A stretch of DNA of 64,000 nt from a virus. Position 1 is the stretch's first letter, and the number at the start of each line of letters is the position of its first letter. Positions 41,801 through 47,773 of this stretch are shown piece after piece. A model generated the notes under the pieces. It made no database searches. It saw only the letters and a program-made list of their open reading frames with translations, and was not told the DNA's origin. The DNA lies in IMG/VR virus record IMGVR_UViG_3300031951_000015, positions 1-64,000 of that record; one strand, given 5' to 3'. The translations under genes and the position numbers were made by a program.

Positions 41801-42188
41801 TTGTAATTCCAGAAAAACCACGAACACAACCGGTGAAGGTATTTGTAGTTAATCCAGTATATGTAATAATTTCATCATCAATTTTTAAAAGACCATAATT
41901 TTGAGGAAATCCTTTGGTTGTTGAAACTTCAATAGTAGTTGTGGACGAAGAAATATCAGTAGAAAGAGTTGTAAATCCAACTATTACTTCCGGAGTTAAG
42001 TTATCAAGTTTTAAATATTGATCTAGATTTTCAGCAATGTCAACTGTTGCTCCTTGATTTTCTAGAGAAATATAATATTGCTTCAGAAAGTCTACAACTT
42101 TTGGACTCTCATCTAAAATAAATTCAGGAAGTTGACTATCAATTATTTGTTGTACTTTTATCCTAGAGTCAAAACCTGTTTGTATCAT
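29817..42188 (-). CDS. Giant baseplate wedge protein in the gp7 position, with YHYH-like and dockerin-like segments
   Basis: 4123 residues in one frame, four times T4 gp7 (1032). The N-terminal ~250 residues (SQLPEFILDESPKVVDFLKQ, FIKEARTLYESKGTEESFKI) look like the gp7-type wedge domain; gp7 is the expected gene between gp6 and gp8. The rest is a string of beta modules. GxGYxxxP repeats recur throughout. Residues ~1236-1323 match the YHYH domain pattern (WAYDGNPIYGPYGY, later LDEYNGRYCITPEFPNGVYA). Residues ~1856-1937 hold two dockerin-like EF-hand loops (DIDGDGVVSYND and DVDGSGLVQPLGD), each followed by a hydrophobic helix. No enzyme motif. Such giant proteins are known in T4-like cyanophages and are probably surface-exposed. 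Confidence 0.85.
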   Translation of the reverse strand: MIQTGFDSRIKVQQIIDSQLPEFILDESPKVVDFLKQYYISLENQGATVDIAENLDQYLKLDNLTPEVIVGFTTLSTDISSSTTTIEVSTTKGFPQNYGLLKIDDEIITYTGLTTNTFTGCVRGFSGITNYHHDLQSEELVFSTSNSASHVGLSTVQNLSSLFLKEFYKKIKYSLTPDLENKDFVSDLNVGNFIKEARTLYESKGTEESFKILFNVLFGETPKVIDLEQFLLKPSSSTYVRRAVVIADVISGDPLQLKGQTIFKNNDITTSASVSEVEIIRRKNKTYYKLLLFIGYDDAFPTITGTFNITGNTKNLNYVSEGDSVITVDSTLGFPQSGTIYSGNNKITYIDKSINQFFGCSGVTSGIATASTIYSDETYYGYAEGDKSKKVEIRITGVISNYKPITTNSSISIGEQIKVKNIGTIIKNPQLPIQKTYKEIFANSWIYNTSSRYQIDSFSTPQITLKSNIDKSSLKVGDYIDILTRDSQTIINSNLEITSIFENQITIAEGFSLLPDLKYDIRRKIKNANASNVEFEYNPTTSDVQNVYDENNEHMYVASNSLPSYQISNSLFSYNASGVSGKNSITQLYSTITFSERVSFLTGSEIYYTASDTPISGLSEGLYYVEVVSGTNNQQIKLYLSKSLVGTENYVSFGTLTDGTHNFILDSQKQKVLSPQKILRKFPISNNIGDGKSDLTLPGAVGILVNGVEIFNYKSDKKIYYGPLESVNVLSGGTGYDVINPPLLSLSSGSALVQPVISGSVEKIYVDPQDFDIDVIVSVALTGGNGTDATFEPIVERKRREIAFDAREISNGGGISTTFETITFLSDHNLYDGQPILYRQGGNSPLGIGTYYGSDANTGRTLKNESLYYSKFISNNTIQLYESFEDFKSGINTVGFTTIGTSGIHKFATEPKNTLSEIKIINQGSGYTNRKLRVVPTGISTINHTISFSNHGFKDGELIVYSSTGNLISGLTTTNQYYVLKVDNDTFKLSNAGIGGTVRTNYLRKNYISLGSTGSGYHVFNYPDIYLKVEYSAVGFGSTQITGVIDATPTIRGEIVDVYVYEKGSDYGSTILNYHKKPSISIKNGKDAQLKANIINGSIQDVFVQYGGTEYYSTPDIIVTGTGTGAALRAIVVNNKITDVIVVNPGTGYSTANTTISVIPAGKNVLLDPQVRSITVKKNVLYKDIDDTSLEAVDLVTSSYNNLQYGVFSYSQTLQSEFKRYEGQSQFFDDGTIHSPIIGWAYDGNPIYGPYGYENPKDNSTLKKLVSGYTLNTANILNRPSGFNSGFFVEDYKFTNSGDLDEYNGRYCITPEFPNGVYAYFATSIIDDENNVVGSFPYFIGDRYRSKFIAENKTLNQSFDFNNSNLVRNTFPYKVNDNYADNDFIIESNEIVNQTAVVESVTFGSIDSFDIINSGYNYKIGNTLQFNEENTNGGGLIAQVSEIKGEEISNLQTSITSYNDAIFTWKNGNQVEVKVSPKHNFENLDYVNISGFSTSLSSLNGFQQIGVTSYTSVIIQEIPSYSAAGIVTDVYVSNIPENISIGSSLTIESERLSVLNIFPVQNVLRVVRETTGAAHTATTPIYFNTDTFIVNKSVDYFESKINDLIYFNANQSIGVGTTSGIDVKVINNIGVQTNNLISIPTQSIYLPNHSFKTNQAVTFTKPSSASAISVANTEGSTAFNLPSSGDSQTVYIIKKSVDHIGIVTQIGLTTSTSGLFFINNGSNDYQYSLQSNFTQVKGDIEKIVTQVSVSTSHELISGDIINLSVKPNLSVGIGTSTAVRLKYNQAYNKLLINSLSLTGSNVSGVGSASEFSYTYPTRVVTLDTAVGIAWTSSAISPTATRNAQQIYDYIWDNYTQFDIDGDGVVSYNDGVLITRYLFGLASFPNIATGITFPQNAIRTTHATCYARCGIVSSYFDVDGSGLVQPLGDGLLIARFASAPGDISPGALGFNVAPAVKNYGNVLYIPNHGLETGNKIFLDYFVNNKKEYFVYKIDKDTINICETYLDSISNPPLIVNNFSFTTATFAQINPAIPTIKNNNLVFNLTDSSLSGYKFKIFYDQEFKDEFISIGSTSTFSVSGLGTVGISTNASLTINYSEGLPTQLFYALEKSGYISTADKEVQNYSQINFIDSYYNGSYNISGVGTTTFSISLTKSPEKNYYTQSDCDSLEYTTTSASASGGVSKVRTISAGSNFKKLPVFEGIDSISGTGAYIIPKSDYVGQINEIRILNEGFEYSSDKTLRPEASIPKFLTIENSKTIEEVNVTYGGKNYISAPDIILVNSDTGEKIDSGLILANLSANVITSVNVIIEPKGLPENPVTMKVINNSNGVGISSIQSSSSGIVTCSLLSPSSGFSVEPFAVGDKIYVEGIEKYGTEGDGLNSENYGYQFFTVSSYTASTSSTPAVVRFNLSGLTTNPGIAKTLDNNYGRIINYSDYPSFNFNQVFSNFIIGESLEIKEQSNFIEKDLKISESNNNYIKTSGSYELEKGQIIRGTQSGSIATINEVKESTGQFIIDYSSVQNIGWSDNIGKLDEDTQVISDNDYYQNLSYTVKSNQEWIDIVSPVNGILHPSGLKNFADTQIIQNVGVGTTNVEEYVNSYYNIIDENRVDTINNFDFVQDFDVNQTKNISRFVKLQNKRLSNYFECRTNRVLEIDDISSEFSTSDQALDLDTSAKIVDIISSRKYNKYLVQISSKDYSQSQFNEVIVLNDNSNIITLEKGTISVGSSIETGYISNSIGDVYGYIDDSTGDYYLKFTPREGYNTSYNIKYLNTTFTNYTSGVGTASIGFINLTGTTSTVSSGSTAILLESSAAVIESIHSEIHLIDNVTNEMNYVELFVDHNGTDTNISEFYFDSEDGMSSNFIGSFGASISPSGILSLTCTNTSTNSITIRSKNIGFGTTASGSGIGTYRFKQPAQLEGYENTVKYDSLYTNVSSASTIISYQSTQFNAVKSVLKVSIGQTSALHQVMLISDSNNVYTTQYPFLSIGSTSGIGTFGGEISGSTVSLKFYPDAGFSGTFEILSFNQSFYRENDYVNIAPNLEYSNVLESVGVSKYFAINDDDINTLQFDLKYNGVPIFMKTFDPSNSLVLEPSTGNFNISNHFFSTGEELIYRPNSTFIGVAATSVGIGSTLNYVGVVTNLLPPVVYAIKINNDKFKIATRKEYAAAGIAVTFTSVGLGNAHELEMVKKNEKSIITIDNIIQSPISYSLLNYTVNNGTSIGAATTFFALSGISSILIGDILKIDNEYMKVENVGFGTTYSGPISFAGTFPLVGVKRGFVGSSATSHSNSGIASVYRGSFNISKSAIYFTYPPQGSLEDQLLVDFDELPEAKSYFNGRVFLRKDYTSNVVYDNISENFTGIGQTYKLTVGGGNTIGLGTIGGNGIVLINGIYQTPTTENNINNNFRIFEDTVVGVSSIVFSGITSTNGSLIVSESDINLNQLPRGGVIVSLGSTPGLGYAPLVGASVTSIISGGIITSIGIGTTGNWGSGYTNPVSVAVTDSTGNGSIISANVGAGGTLSFTIVNGGSGYTNPTINVSAPSYSNLTVIGVSRLGIGTTTSCGTGLLVNVDVGACSTTGIGSTLFEVTNFEIVRNGYGFKPGDVVKVVGLVTAYGLSSPISEFKLTVVDTFTDSFSAWQFGELDYIDSIKNLQDGLRVRFPLYYNSQLLSFEKNSKDQDSQLIDFNTLLVIFINGILQQPGVAYQFNGGTSFTFTEPPKVEDNISIYFYRGSSLDSEYITVFETLKPGDDIQILSNNLLSGITTTQNSRVISGIVTSDIIETSPYGFQGIDASNFKPLNWTKQKVDKVIDGELISKSRDSIEPQIYPTAKIIKDLTSTDGTIYVDNSEFFNYESEITPDFNALIISGTPDPVSAAVTAVVSIAGTIQSLSINNAGGGYVGASINVSISSPMRIGVGIGTTANASISIVNGSLSAVTINNPGFGYTTSNPPQVLVPLPDPTYENITNITAVAGKSGNLTGIGTTVGIGTDLALRFTAQNFDSLVPSLSIGDYIFVYDTIVGNGVTSIINSNTDVIGIGTICVDNIYRISAISAGVVTCNIHSQTSIVGIATTGDNVGKFSWGKLSSLTRSLTPISIGISGFTVNSGLTTFPTIQRRNYGLRNTGAIKKDL

Positions 42189-42189
42189 A

Positions 42190-44130
42190 TTATGACCTCG
42201 TTAAATCCCCGTTCGAATAGCTTGATCTATAGTAGTCGTTTGTAGAAAAGACGACTCCAGATACATCATCACCAGAAGCAATGACATCCTTAACCATATT
42301 TATTTTACTTTTAGAAATGCTAAAAGATAAGTATAAATCTTTTAATCCTACAATATCATTTGACTCTGGAAATGCTTGAATTTCAATAATATTTTGTTCT
42401 AAACTTGTAGATGCAACAGTTAAAGAACTCAATAAAATTTCTCCAGTTTCATAATTAACTGTTCCTGCAGATTGAACAATTACAGGAGTTTGGAATGTTT
42501 TGGTAGAACCTGCTCCGACTAAAACAGGTACATTTTTTACAATTGAAATTGTACCTTCAGTATAAGATCCATCAGAATTTTTAATTGGAGTATCTGTAAA
42601 ATAAACAGTATCTGTTTCATTCAAAATATTAAATCCTGTTGACTTAATATTTTTTCCTGCTGGATTAACATGAAATTTATTTCCAAAACAAATTTCATAC
42701 TGTGTAGGAGTGTTAATATTTACCTTTAAGTCTCTTCTTAGTATAACTTTTGTAATGTTTGAAGTCACTGCCTTATCTGTATTATCAATAACTTGTAAAA
42801 CTTTACTATACTTAAATCTACCACCAAAAGCATTTAGATCAGGAGATTGTGCATAAGAATTTAAAGACTTGATGATATTTGTTTTTAAGTTTTCAACACT
42901 GTTTATTTGAGAATAATTATAATAAACTGTTGAATCTATTTCAACATAGAGTATCTTTAAATCTGTAATTTGAGGATTAATTCCTGCAACTGTATATTGT
43001 TTTAATTTATTTTTAATCTGTTGTTTATTAAAATCAGAAACAAAAGTTCCATTCTTTGGTTTGATACTAATAATCACTGTTCCATACTGTGGTGGTGATA
43101 ATTCTTCCCCACCCACAACAGACACTGACTCAGTTTCTGGATATATTATTGATTTTATAATTGCCTCATAGTCTCTTGGCGTTACCGCTCTATATTGAGA
43201 AGAGTATAGTCTAGGAGCAAAATTACGAACCGAATCAATAGACTCTATCTCAGACCCATTTTGAGACGACTGAACAGTTGCAATTGATACAGCAGGACCA
43301 TTAATAAGTTCAACTGCATCATTCTCATTTTTAAAAGTCCCTGCAAATGCAAAGGAACTTGCACCATTACCATCTTTCCCATCTGTTACAATATAGGTAA
43401 CCGTGATGATTGCACCATTTTCAAGTTTTTTTCCAAATCTACCATCACCAAATAATAGTTCATACTTTTCATCTTTAACTTCTTGAATTAGGAAAATTTT
43501 TGAAGTTGAATCAATATCAAAAATATTATCAACAAGAGTATAAGTTTGCCCAAGTCCAGTATCACTTGTTCCTTTTACATAAACACGAATTGTAGATGTA
43601 TCAATAAAAGAATTATCAAGTATAAATTTTTGATCTAAAGAACCATCGACTGTAAATTTTTTAGTTAGAAAAATTCCTTGCTTAACTGTAAGATTATTAA
43701 ATGTTGCTATACCATTTACAACAGATGCTGTTGTATTTTCTGGAATTGAAAAGACATAAGATGTTCCACTTGCAGATCCAGTGCAGACAAGACCAGATTG
43801 TAACGTTAATGTTGATGTAGAACTTGTTGGTTGTGCAGTGAATGAAACTACAGCACTCGCCGCTGTTCTAGATCTAGGAACATAACCAATATTACGTGCT
43901 AATGAAACAACGTTTTCTCTAACTGTTGCAGAATCCAAAAAGGATTCATTCACAACCATGTTAGAGTTAAATGCGGTGATATATGTATTATACGCTAAAG
44001 TATCAATTAAGATAGAAAAATTAGATCCTTCAAAATCAAAGTCAGTAAAATTTGAATTTGCACGCAAATAATCTTTGATTGAAGTTCTAATCTGATCAAA
44101 ATCTAGATTAGTAAATTTAGTAAAAGGCAT
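42190..44130 (-). CDS. gp6: Baseplate wedge protein gp6
   Basis: 646 residues, matching T4 gp6 (660). N-terminus FTNLDFDQIRTSIKDYLRAN, then FEGSNFSILIDTLAYNTYIT and TVRENVVSLARNIGYVPRSR, are the Baseplate_J-like hallmark. AVTPRDYEAIIKSIIYPETE in the second half is also characteristic. gp6 dimers form the ring that holds the wedges together around the hub. Confidence 0.96.
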   Translation of the reverse strand: MPFTKFTNLDFDQIRTSIKDYLRANSNFTDFDFEGSNFSILIDTLAYNTYITAFNSNMVVNESFLDSATVRENVVSLARNIGYVPRSRTAASAVVSFTAQPTSSTSTLTLQSGLVCTGSASGTSYVFSIPENTTASVVNGIATFNNLTVKQGIFLTKKFTVDGSLDQKFILDNSFIDTSTIRVYVKGTSDTGLGQTYTLVDNIFDIDSTSKIFLIQEVKDEKYELLFGDGRFGKKLENGAIITVTYIVTDGKDGNGASSFAFAGTFKNENDAVELINGPAVSIATVQSSQNGSEIESIDSVRNFAPRLYSSQYRAVTPRDYEAIIKSIIYPETESVSVVGGEELSPPQYGTVIISIKPKNGTFVSDFNKQQIKNKLKQYTVAGINPQITDLKILYVEIDSTVYYNYSQINSVENLKTNIIKSLNSYAQSPDLNAFGGRFKYSKVLQVIDNTDKAVTSNITKVILRRDLKVNINTPTQYEICFGNKFHVNPAGKNIKSTGFNILNETDTVYFTDTPIKNSDGSYTEGTISIVKNVPVLVGAGSTKTFQTPVIVQSAGTVNYETGEILLSSLTVASTSLEQNIIEIQAFPESNDIVGLKDLYLSFSISKSKINMVKDVIASGDDVSGVVFSTNDYYRSSYSNGDLTRS

Positions 44131-44131
44131 T

Positions 44132-44533
44132 TTATCTTGTTGCCTCTAATATAAATGAAAATTGTTGTGTTGGAATGTCTTGCCCAATAATATTAAAAGT
44201 AACTGTAATTTCAAACTCATTTAGATCTGGTTTTGGATCTACTTGAACAATCGTATTATTTACCCTAGGTTCATAATTAGAAATCACTTCATAAATTTGA
44301 TCTTCAATGGCAGATGCAGTTCCATAATCAAAAAAATCAAACAAACTACTTCTTACATTTGAACCAAGTGTTGAATTAAAAAATCGTTCAGTTGGAATGG
44401 TTTCAACTAAATTGCGAATAGAACGAATGATTGCTCTTTCATTAGTTAAAATTGCCAAATCTTTTGTCACCGGATGTGGATCAAAAGATAAACTAATATC
44501 TTTAAAAGATCTAGATATCCGAGTAACTGCCAT
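44132..44533 (-). CDS. gp25: Baseplate wedge protein gp25
   Basis: 133 residues, as in T4 (132). Contains the core NYEPRV motif of the gp25/lysozyme-like wedge family and VRSSLFDFFDYGTASAIEDQ. It is part of the gp6-gp25-gp53 core that nucleates sheath attachment. A CATAAATA late element lies 22 bp upstream. One base separates it from gp6. Confidence 0.95.
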   Translation of the reverse strand: MAVTRISRSFKDISLSFDPHPVTKDLAILTNERAIIRSIRNLVETIPTERFFNSTLGSNVRSSLFDFFDYGTASAIEDQIYEVISNYEPRVNNTIVQVDPKPDLNEFEITVTFNIIGQDIPTQQFSFILEATR

Positions 44534-44554
44534 TGTTAAATAAATTTCTTTACT

Positions 44555-44562
44555 TATTTATG
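44555..44562 (-). promoter_or_regulatory. Late promoter CATAAATA for the gp25-gp6-giant operon
   Basis: One mismatch to the late consensus, overlapping the stop of the 82-aa gene. Confidence 0.55.
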
Positions 44563-44806
44563 ACAATTTCCAGGAAGATCCATACGTTGGTTCTGTCCCA
44601 TAATCCCAATCGTTATAATCTTCATCATTTCTAATCTTCTCATGCAATTCAAGTTGTTTTTTGAAGTCATGTCTTGGTGCAACATCATGCATAACTTCTT
44701 GAATTACTCGTTTTTGTGGTGTTGAAGTATAATCAGTAATTAATTGAGTGGTTCCCCACATTTCATACATGTAATTTTTGTCTCTATCGACAGGTAAATT
44801 AGACAT
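44558..44806 (-). CDS. Small conserved protein upstream of gp25
   Basis: 82 residues, acidic and tryptophan/tyrosine-rich, MSNLPVDRDKNYMYEMWGTT. No domain recognised. It has a Shine-Dalgarno (AGGAG) and follows the speD terminator, so it may start the baseplate operon. It is too short for gp53 (196 aa in T4). Confidence 0.75.
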   Translation of the reverse strand: MSNLPVDRDKNYMYEMWGTTQLITDYTSTPQKRVIQEVMHDVAPRHDFKKQLELHEKIRNDEDYNDWDYGTEPTYGSSWKLS

Positions 44807-44845
44807 TTTAGCTCCTGTTTTAAGTAATAAAACAGAACTTTTATA

Positions 44846-44865
44846 AAGGAGGTTGCTATCTCCTT
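44846..44865 (-). terminator. Possible terminator after speD
   Basis: A 6-bp stem (AAGGAG with CTCCTT) and 8-nt loop followed by a weak U-rich tract on the minus strand. Confidence 0.5.
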
Positions 44866-44873
44866 ATGTCTAT

Positions 44874-45215
44874 TTAACGTTCAACTTCTCTCAATGAATA
44901 TGAGTCTGAATCAAGGTATTTTAAAATTTCAAGAGCAATCAATCTAGGATTTCCTTCACCACATGTGTAAACATCAACCGCTAGACACCCATTTTCTGGC
45001 CAAGTATGACAAGAAACGTGACTTTCTGCCAGTGCAATGACCACTGTACACCCCTGAGGAATAAAACAATGGGAAAAAGTGTTTAAAATCGTCATCTTTG
45101 CACGATTTATACCTTTGATCATGGCATTTTGAAGCGATTCTACATCATTAATCGCTTCAAAATCGACATCATACACCTCTAAGAGCAGGTGTTTACCCAT
45201 TGAGTACTGTTTCAA
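44874..45215 (-). CDS. speD: S-adenosylmethionine decarboxylase SpeD (phage auxiliary metabolic gene)
   Basis: 113 residues. The AESHVSCHTWPE motif is the proenzyme self-cleavage site: the chain breaks between E64 and S65 and Ser becomes the pyruvoyl cofactor. The GKHLLLEVYDVDFEAINDVE start matches bacterial class 1 SpeD. The enzyme makes decarboxylated SAM for spermidine synthesis and is a known auxiliary gene of cyanophages; polyamines may help DNA packaging or host physiology. The frame opens with TTG at 45215; an in-frame ATG at 45200 (MGKHLL) is the likelier start in my view. Confidence 0.95.
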   Translation of the reverse strand: MKQYSMGKHLLLEVYDVDFEAINDVESLQNAMIKGINRAKMTILNTFSHCFIPQGCTVVIALAESHVSCHTWPENGCLAVDVYTCGEGNPRLIALEILKYLDSDSYSLREVER

Positions 45216-45237
45216 TTCAATTATTGTAAAAATTTAT

Positions 45238-45837
45238 TTATTTGACCCAAAAACCCTTACGTTCGTAACTGGAGTCTTCAATAAATCGATATCCTTCACG
45301 ATTTTCGTCATTTCTACCCTCCCAGACTGGTATTGCAACAGTGTTTCCATATCTAAAATTTGGATTTCTACGAAATTGTACCTCTATCAGGTGTCCATCA
45401 ATGAATTCACAATTTATCCATTCATAATTTTTGTTCAAATTCTTCAAAATATTAGGGAAATCGACTTTTCTATCTACTTTTTCCCATTTAGACCACTGAT
45501 GAATAGAGTCAATTTCTGTTTTTGTGCCCAAAATCACTAAATCTTGTTGTTGGTTGTGATAATCAACACTTAAATGTTCTCCTTCAAAGATTTCACACCA
45601 AAACTCTGATGGGTGTATGTTATCTGTTTCTTTTTCTATCCATTCTTTACGAGCAAAAAGGCTCATTCCAAATAAATTAAACGATGGTCGAACAATATAA
45701 AAGTCGGGTTTTGGAACTGTGGTTCCCGCTGGACCACAAGTATAACCTAAAACCCGACTTAAAAAGAGTTTATTGTAAATCCAGAGGTCTGATGGATGTA
45801 TTTGATTCCATTCATCATCACACTCTAGGTAATACAT
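45238..45837 (-). CDS. Unknown accessory protein, 199 aa (weak ATP-grasp resemblance)
   Basis: 199 residues. IVRPSFNLFGMSLF followed ~70 residues later by CEFIDGHLIEVQFRRNPNFR recalls the ADP-binding and metal-binding strands of ATP-grasp enzymes, but the protein is short and the match is only by eye. Start overlaps the stop of the 51-aa gene (TAATG). It lies between speD and the glycosyltransferase-like gene, so a metabolic or modification role is possible. Confidence 0.7.
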   Translation of the reverse strand: MYYLECDDEWNQIHPSDLWIYNKLFLSRVLGYTCGPAGTTVPKPDFYIVRPSFNLFGMSLFARKEWIEKETDNIHPSEFWCEIFEGEHLSVDYHNQQQDLVILGTKTEIDSIHQWSKWEKVDRKVDFPNILKNLNKNYEWINCEFIDGHLIEVQFRRNPNFRYGNTVAIPVWEGRNDENREGYRFIEDSSYERKGFWVK

Positions 45838-45992
45838 TATCCTTTACCTTGACCCCTATACTTTTTACGTGCTCCATTGCGAGAAGACGCAGCATATTTA
45901 GTTCCACCACCTTGTCCTTGACGAGACTTTTTCGGAGGACCCGCAATATAAGAACTATTCTTACTCAATCCACCTTTTGCTTTTGTAGCCAT
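45837..45992 (-). CDS. Small basic Gly/Ser/Lys-rich protein, 51 aa
   Basis: 51 residues: MATKAKGGLSKNSSYIAGPP then KKSRQGQGGGTKYAASSRNG and a basic end. Disordered and strongly basic, which suggests nucleic acid binding. Overlaps the upstream gene by 28 bp and the downstream one by one base. No family recognised. Confidence 0.7.
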   Translation of the reverse strand: MATKAKGGLSKNSSYIAGPPKKSRQGQGGGTKYAASSRNGARKKYRGQGKG

Positions 45993-46162
45993 ACATTATT
46001 CTCCACTAAAATTTCAGTTTCAAGATCTTCAGGTTTTGGAGAACCTGTCTGATAATACTCAATTGACAGATCCTCCATTGCATTGAAATATTCTTCTTCT
46101 GTAAGACTTGTGTAAATTCTACGTCCCTTACAAAGAATATTATAGCGTTCGTTAGACATCAA
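45965..46162 (-). CDS. Small protein, 65 aa, unknown
   Basis: 65 residues, YNILCKGRRIYTSLTEEEYF onward; an acidic helix-rich protein like many small cyanophage proteins. Starts with two Met codons; the ATGA overlap with the glycosyltransferase-like stop supports translational coupling. Confidence 0.7.
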   Translation of the reverse strand: MMSNERYNILCKGRRIYTSLTEEEYFNAMEDLSIEYYQTGSPKPEDLETEILVENNVWLQKQKVD

Positions 46163-46914
46163 ATAATCCTTGTTTTTTCGTGCCCTACGCGAATGCGAGG
46201 ATCACACCAAATCTCAAATCCTGCTTCCTTTGCATCCAAACAGAATGATACGTCTTCTCCACACATATCTTGTACATCACCAGACTCAAAGACTTGCATC
46301 TTTGGTGCAAACCATGGATACTTCATCTCAGAATGCTCGAAGACTCCATTTTTAATCAACAACCATCCAAATCCAGTGTAGTCAACAGTAAATGGTTTAC
46401 GACGCTTTGAGATACTCTCAACGGTTTCATGATTCATGACACCGCCATTATTGCGGAAATCATCTTCTTCTAACCAGTGAGCAACAGAGGTCGTGTGCCC
46501 GTCTTCAGTTGCATACCAACCAGCAGCGATGTCTTTATCCATCAAAACTAATTGCCAGAAATTGTTTGAATTGAATACAATATCAGAATCAATCCAAAGT
46601 TGCCAATCATAATTCAGTTTGCCGTCCCAAGGAATCTGATCAGGTCCACGCAGTACATTCGCTCCTAAACATTTGCAACGAGCAAAGTTTACCATTGAGG
46701 AATAGTCCTGCGAGATCTGGATACTTGCTCCTGATTGTACAAGATCAAAACAGAGTTGTACAAAGTTCTTTAGATATGTGTAAGAAACTCCTCTGCCAGG
46801 AAGACAAAAGACAATAGACTTGCCTTTTACCATCTCTCTTGCTAGGTTATAATCCCATTCTTGTTGCTGCGAAACAGTTGGTGCTTTTGCTTTTACGGTA
46901 AATCCTTTAGCCAT
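46159..46914 (-). CDS. GT-A-fold glycosyltransferase-like protein
   Basis: 251 residues. LWIDSDIVFN near residue 113 is the DxD-type metal and sugar-nucleotide motif. GEDVSFCLDAKEAGFEIWCD near the C-terminus is the typical acceptor-side motif (ED, then a strand and a final His). Such proteins transfer sugars from UDP/GDP donors. In cyanophages they may modify virion proteins or host surface glycans; the target is unknown. First gene of the speD operon. Confidence 0.8.
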   Translation of the reverse strand: MAKGFTVKAKAPTVSQQQEWDYNLAREMVKGKSIVFCLPGRGVSYTYLKNFVQLCFDLVQSGASIQISQDYSSMVNFARCKCLGANVLRGPDQIPWDGKLNYDWQLWIDSDIVFNSNNFWQLVLMDKDIAAGWYATEDGHTTSVAHWLEEDDFRNNGGVMNHETVESISKRRKPFTVDYTGFGWLLIKNGVFEHSEMKYPWFAPKMQVFESGDVQDMCGEDVSFCLDAKEAGFEIWCDPRIRVGHEKTRII

Positions 46915-46961
46915 AATAGAAAGTAGTTACTTCAGTATCATACAATATTATCTATGCTTTG

Positions 46962-47132
46962 TCAATCTGCCTCTGTCAGAATAACTTCACCGCCTTCGAT
47001 GGAAAATTTAATCTTTGTGTCCTCATACCATTCTAATTCATTCATAATCTGCTCAGGAATCTGAATGAAATACTGCCCGCTAATTGGATCGACTTGTACG
47101 GACTCAAAAATATCTCCGGAATTTTTTCTCAT
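46962..47132 (-). CDS. AbrB/MazE-like small DNA-binding protein
   Basis: 56 residues. QYFIQIPEQIMNELEWYEDT then IKFSIEGGEVILTEAD follows the swapped-hairpin AbrB pattern (IP near the start of the second strand, a turn at GD/ED, closing IxL). Members bind DNA as dimers, either as transition-state regulators or as antitoxins. No toxin gene sits next to it, so a regulator role is preferred. Same family types recur in cyanophages. Confidence 0.7.
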   Translation of the reverse strand: MRKNSGDIFESVQVDPISGQYFIQIPEQIMNELEWYEDTKIKFSIEGGEVILTEAD

Positions 47133-47358
47133 TATTGTGAATATAAAGGTTTATTTTGTTTTTATATAGCGGGGAATTTTTTTATTTTGTTTGGGTCTTA
47201 TATTCGATTTCCTTTGAGTCTTATATTTAACTAGCGAAAGCAAGACTTTATAGCTTATGGGGACCCATTGATTTTATATCGCATACCCCCGACCCGCCCA
47301 TCAGGATCGCTTAACTGTCAAACACGAACGCATAAGGTATTCTCATCAGTCACGATTA
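47133..47358. other. AT-rich intergenic region with a direct repeat
   Basis: No gene seen. Two copies of GTCTTATATT at about 47205-47230 form a direct repeat, and several TATA-like boxes face the AbrB-like gene. The stretch AACACGAACGCA near 47322 recurs at about 54970 beside the palindrome cluster. Probably the control region of the speD operon and the boundary to the accessory region. Confidence 0.4.
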
Positions 47359-47387
47359 GGGCGGCAGAGTATAAAGAACTGCCGCCC
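47359..47387 (-). terminator. 9-bp GC hairpin with TATACT in the loop
   Basis: Perfect 9-bp stem (47359-47367 with 47379-47387) just after the stop of the 104-aa gene. The 11-nt loop contains TATACT on the minus strand, so a terminator and a promoter -10 box overlap. Confidence 0.6.
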
Positions 47388-47400
47388 ACGAAAGACTAAC

Positions 47401-47715
47401 TTAGTCGCGCAATCCTAAGTGCTTCGCTACAGTGTACGCCATAAGTGTGACATCCACGCCATAATCGAACTCCTCAGATTCTGACGGGAAAAATGTTACA
47501 TACCATCCGCCGGTTCCTGTTATAGTTGGAACTGTACCCTCTAATTGACACTTAACCGCATAATTGTAGGCGATCGTTCTAATGTAAGACGCCATACTTT
47601 CGGCGTTAGTGTGACCGTTGCGGTTGATTTGCATCAGAACTTTAACAGTATCCTCCAAACCAGAGTATTCCCAATTGATGCGAATTTGGTTGGTGAGAGT
47701 AGCAGTCATGATCAA
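47401..47715 (-). CDS. Hypothetical protein, 104 aa
   Basis: 104 residues (or 102 from the second Met). Contains GTGGWYVTFFPSESEEFDYG; alpha/beta, no known domain. A good Shine-Dalgarno is not visible. It lies between two GC-rich hairpins that isolate it as a single-gene unit. Confidence 0.7.
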   Translation of the reverse strand: MIMTATLTNQIRINWEYSGLEDTVKVLMQINRNGHTNAESMASYIRTIAYNYAVKCQLEGTVPTITGTGGWYVTFFPSESEEFDYGVDVTLMAYTVAKHLGLRD

Positions 47716-47743
47716 AAGTGCAGTGGTGAAAGTGTAAAGAATG

Positions 47744-47763
47744 GGGGCGGATCTTGCCGCCCC
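47744..47763 (-). terminator. GC hairpin terminator of the 74-aa gene
   Basis: 7-bp stem GGGGCGG/CCGCCCC with 6-nt loop, ten bases after the stop at 47774. Confidence 0.6.
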
Positions 47764-47773
47764 TAATTATAGT

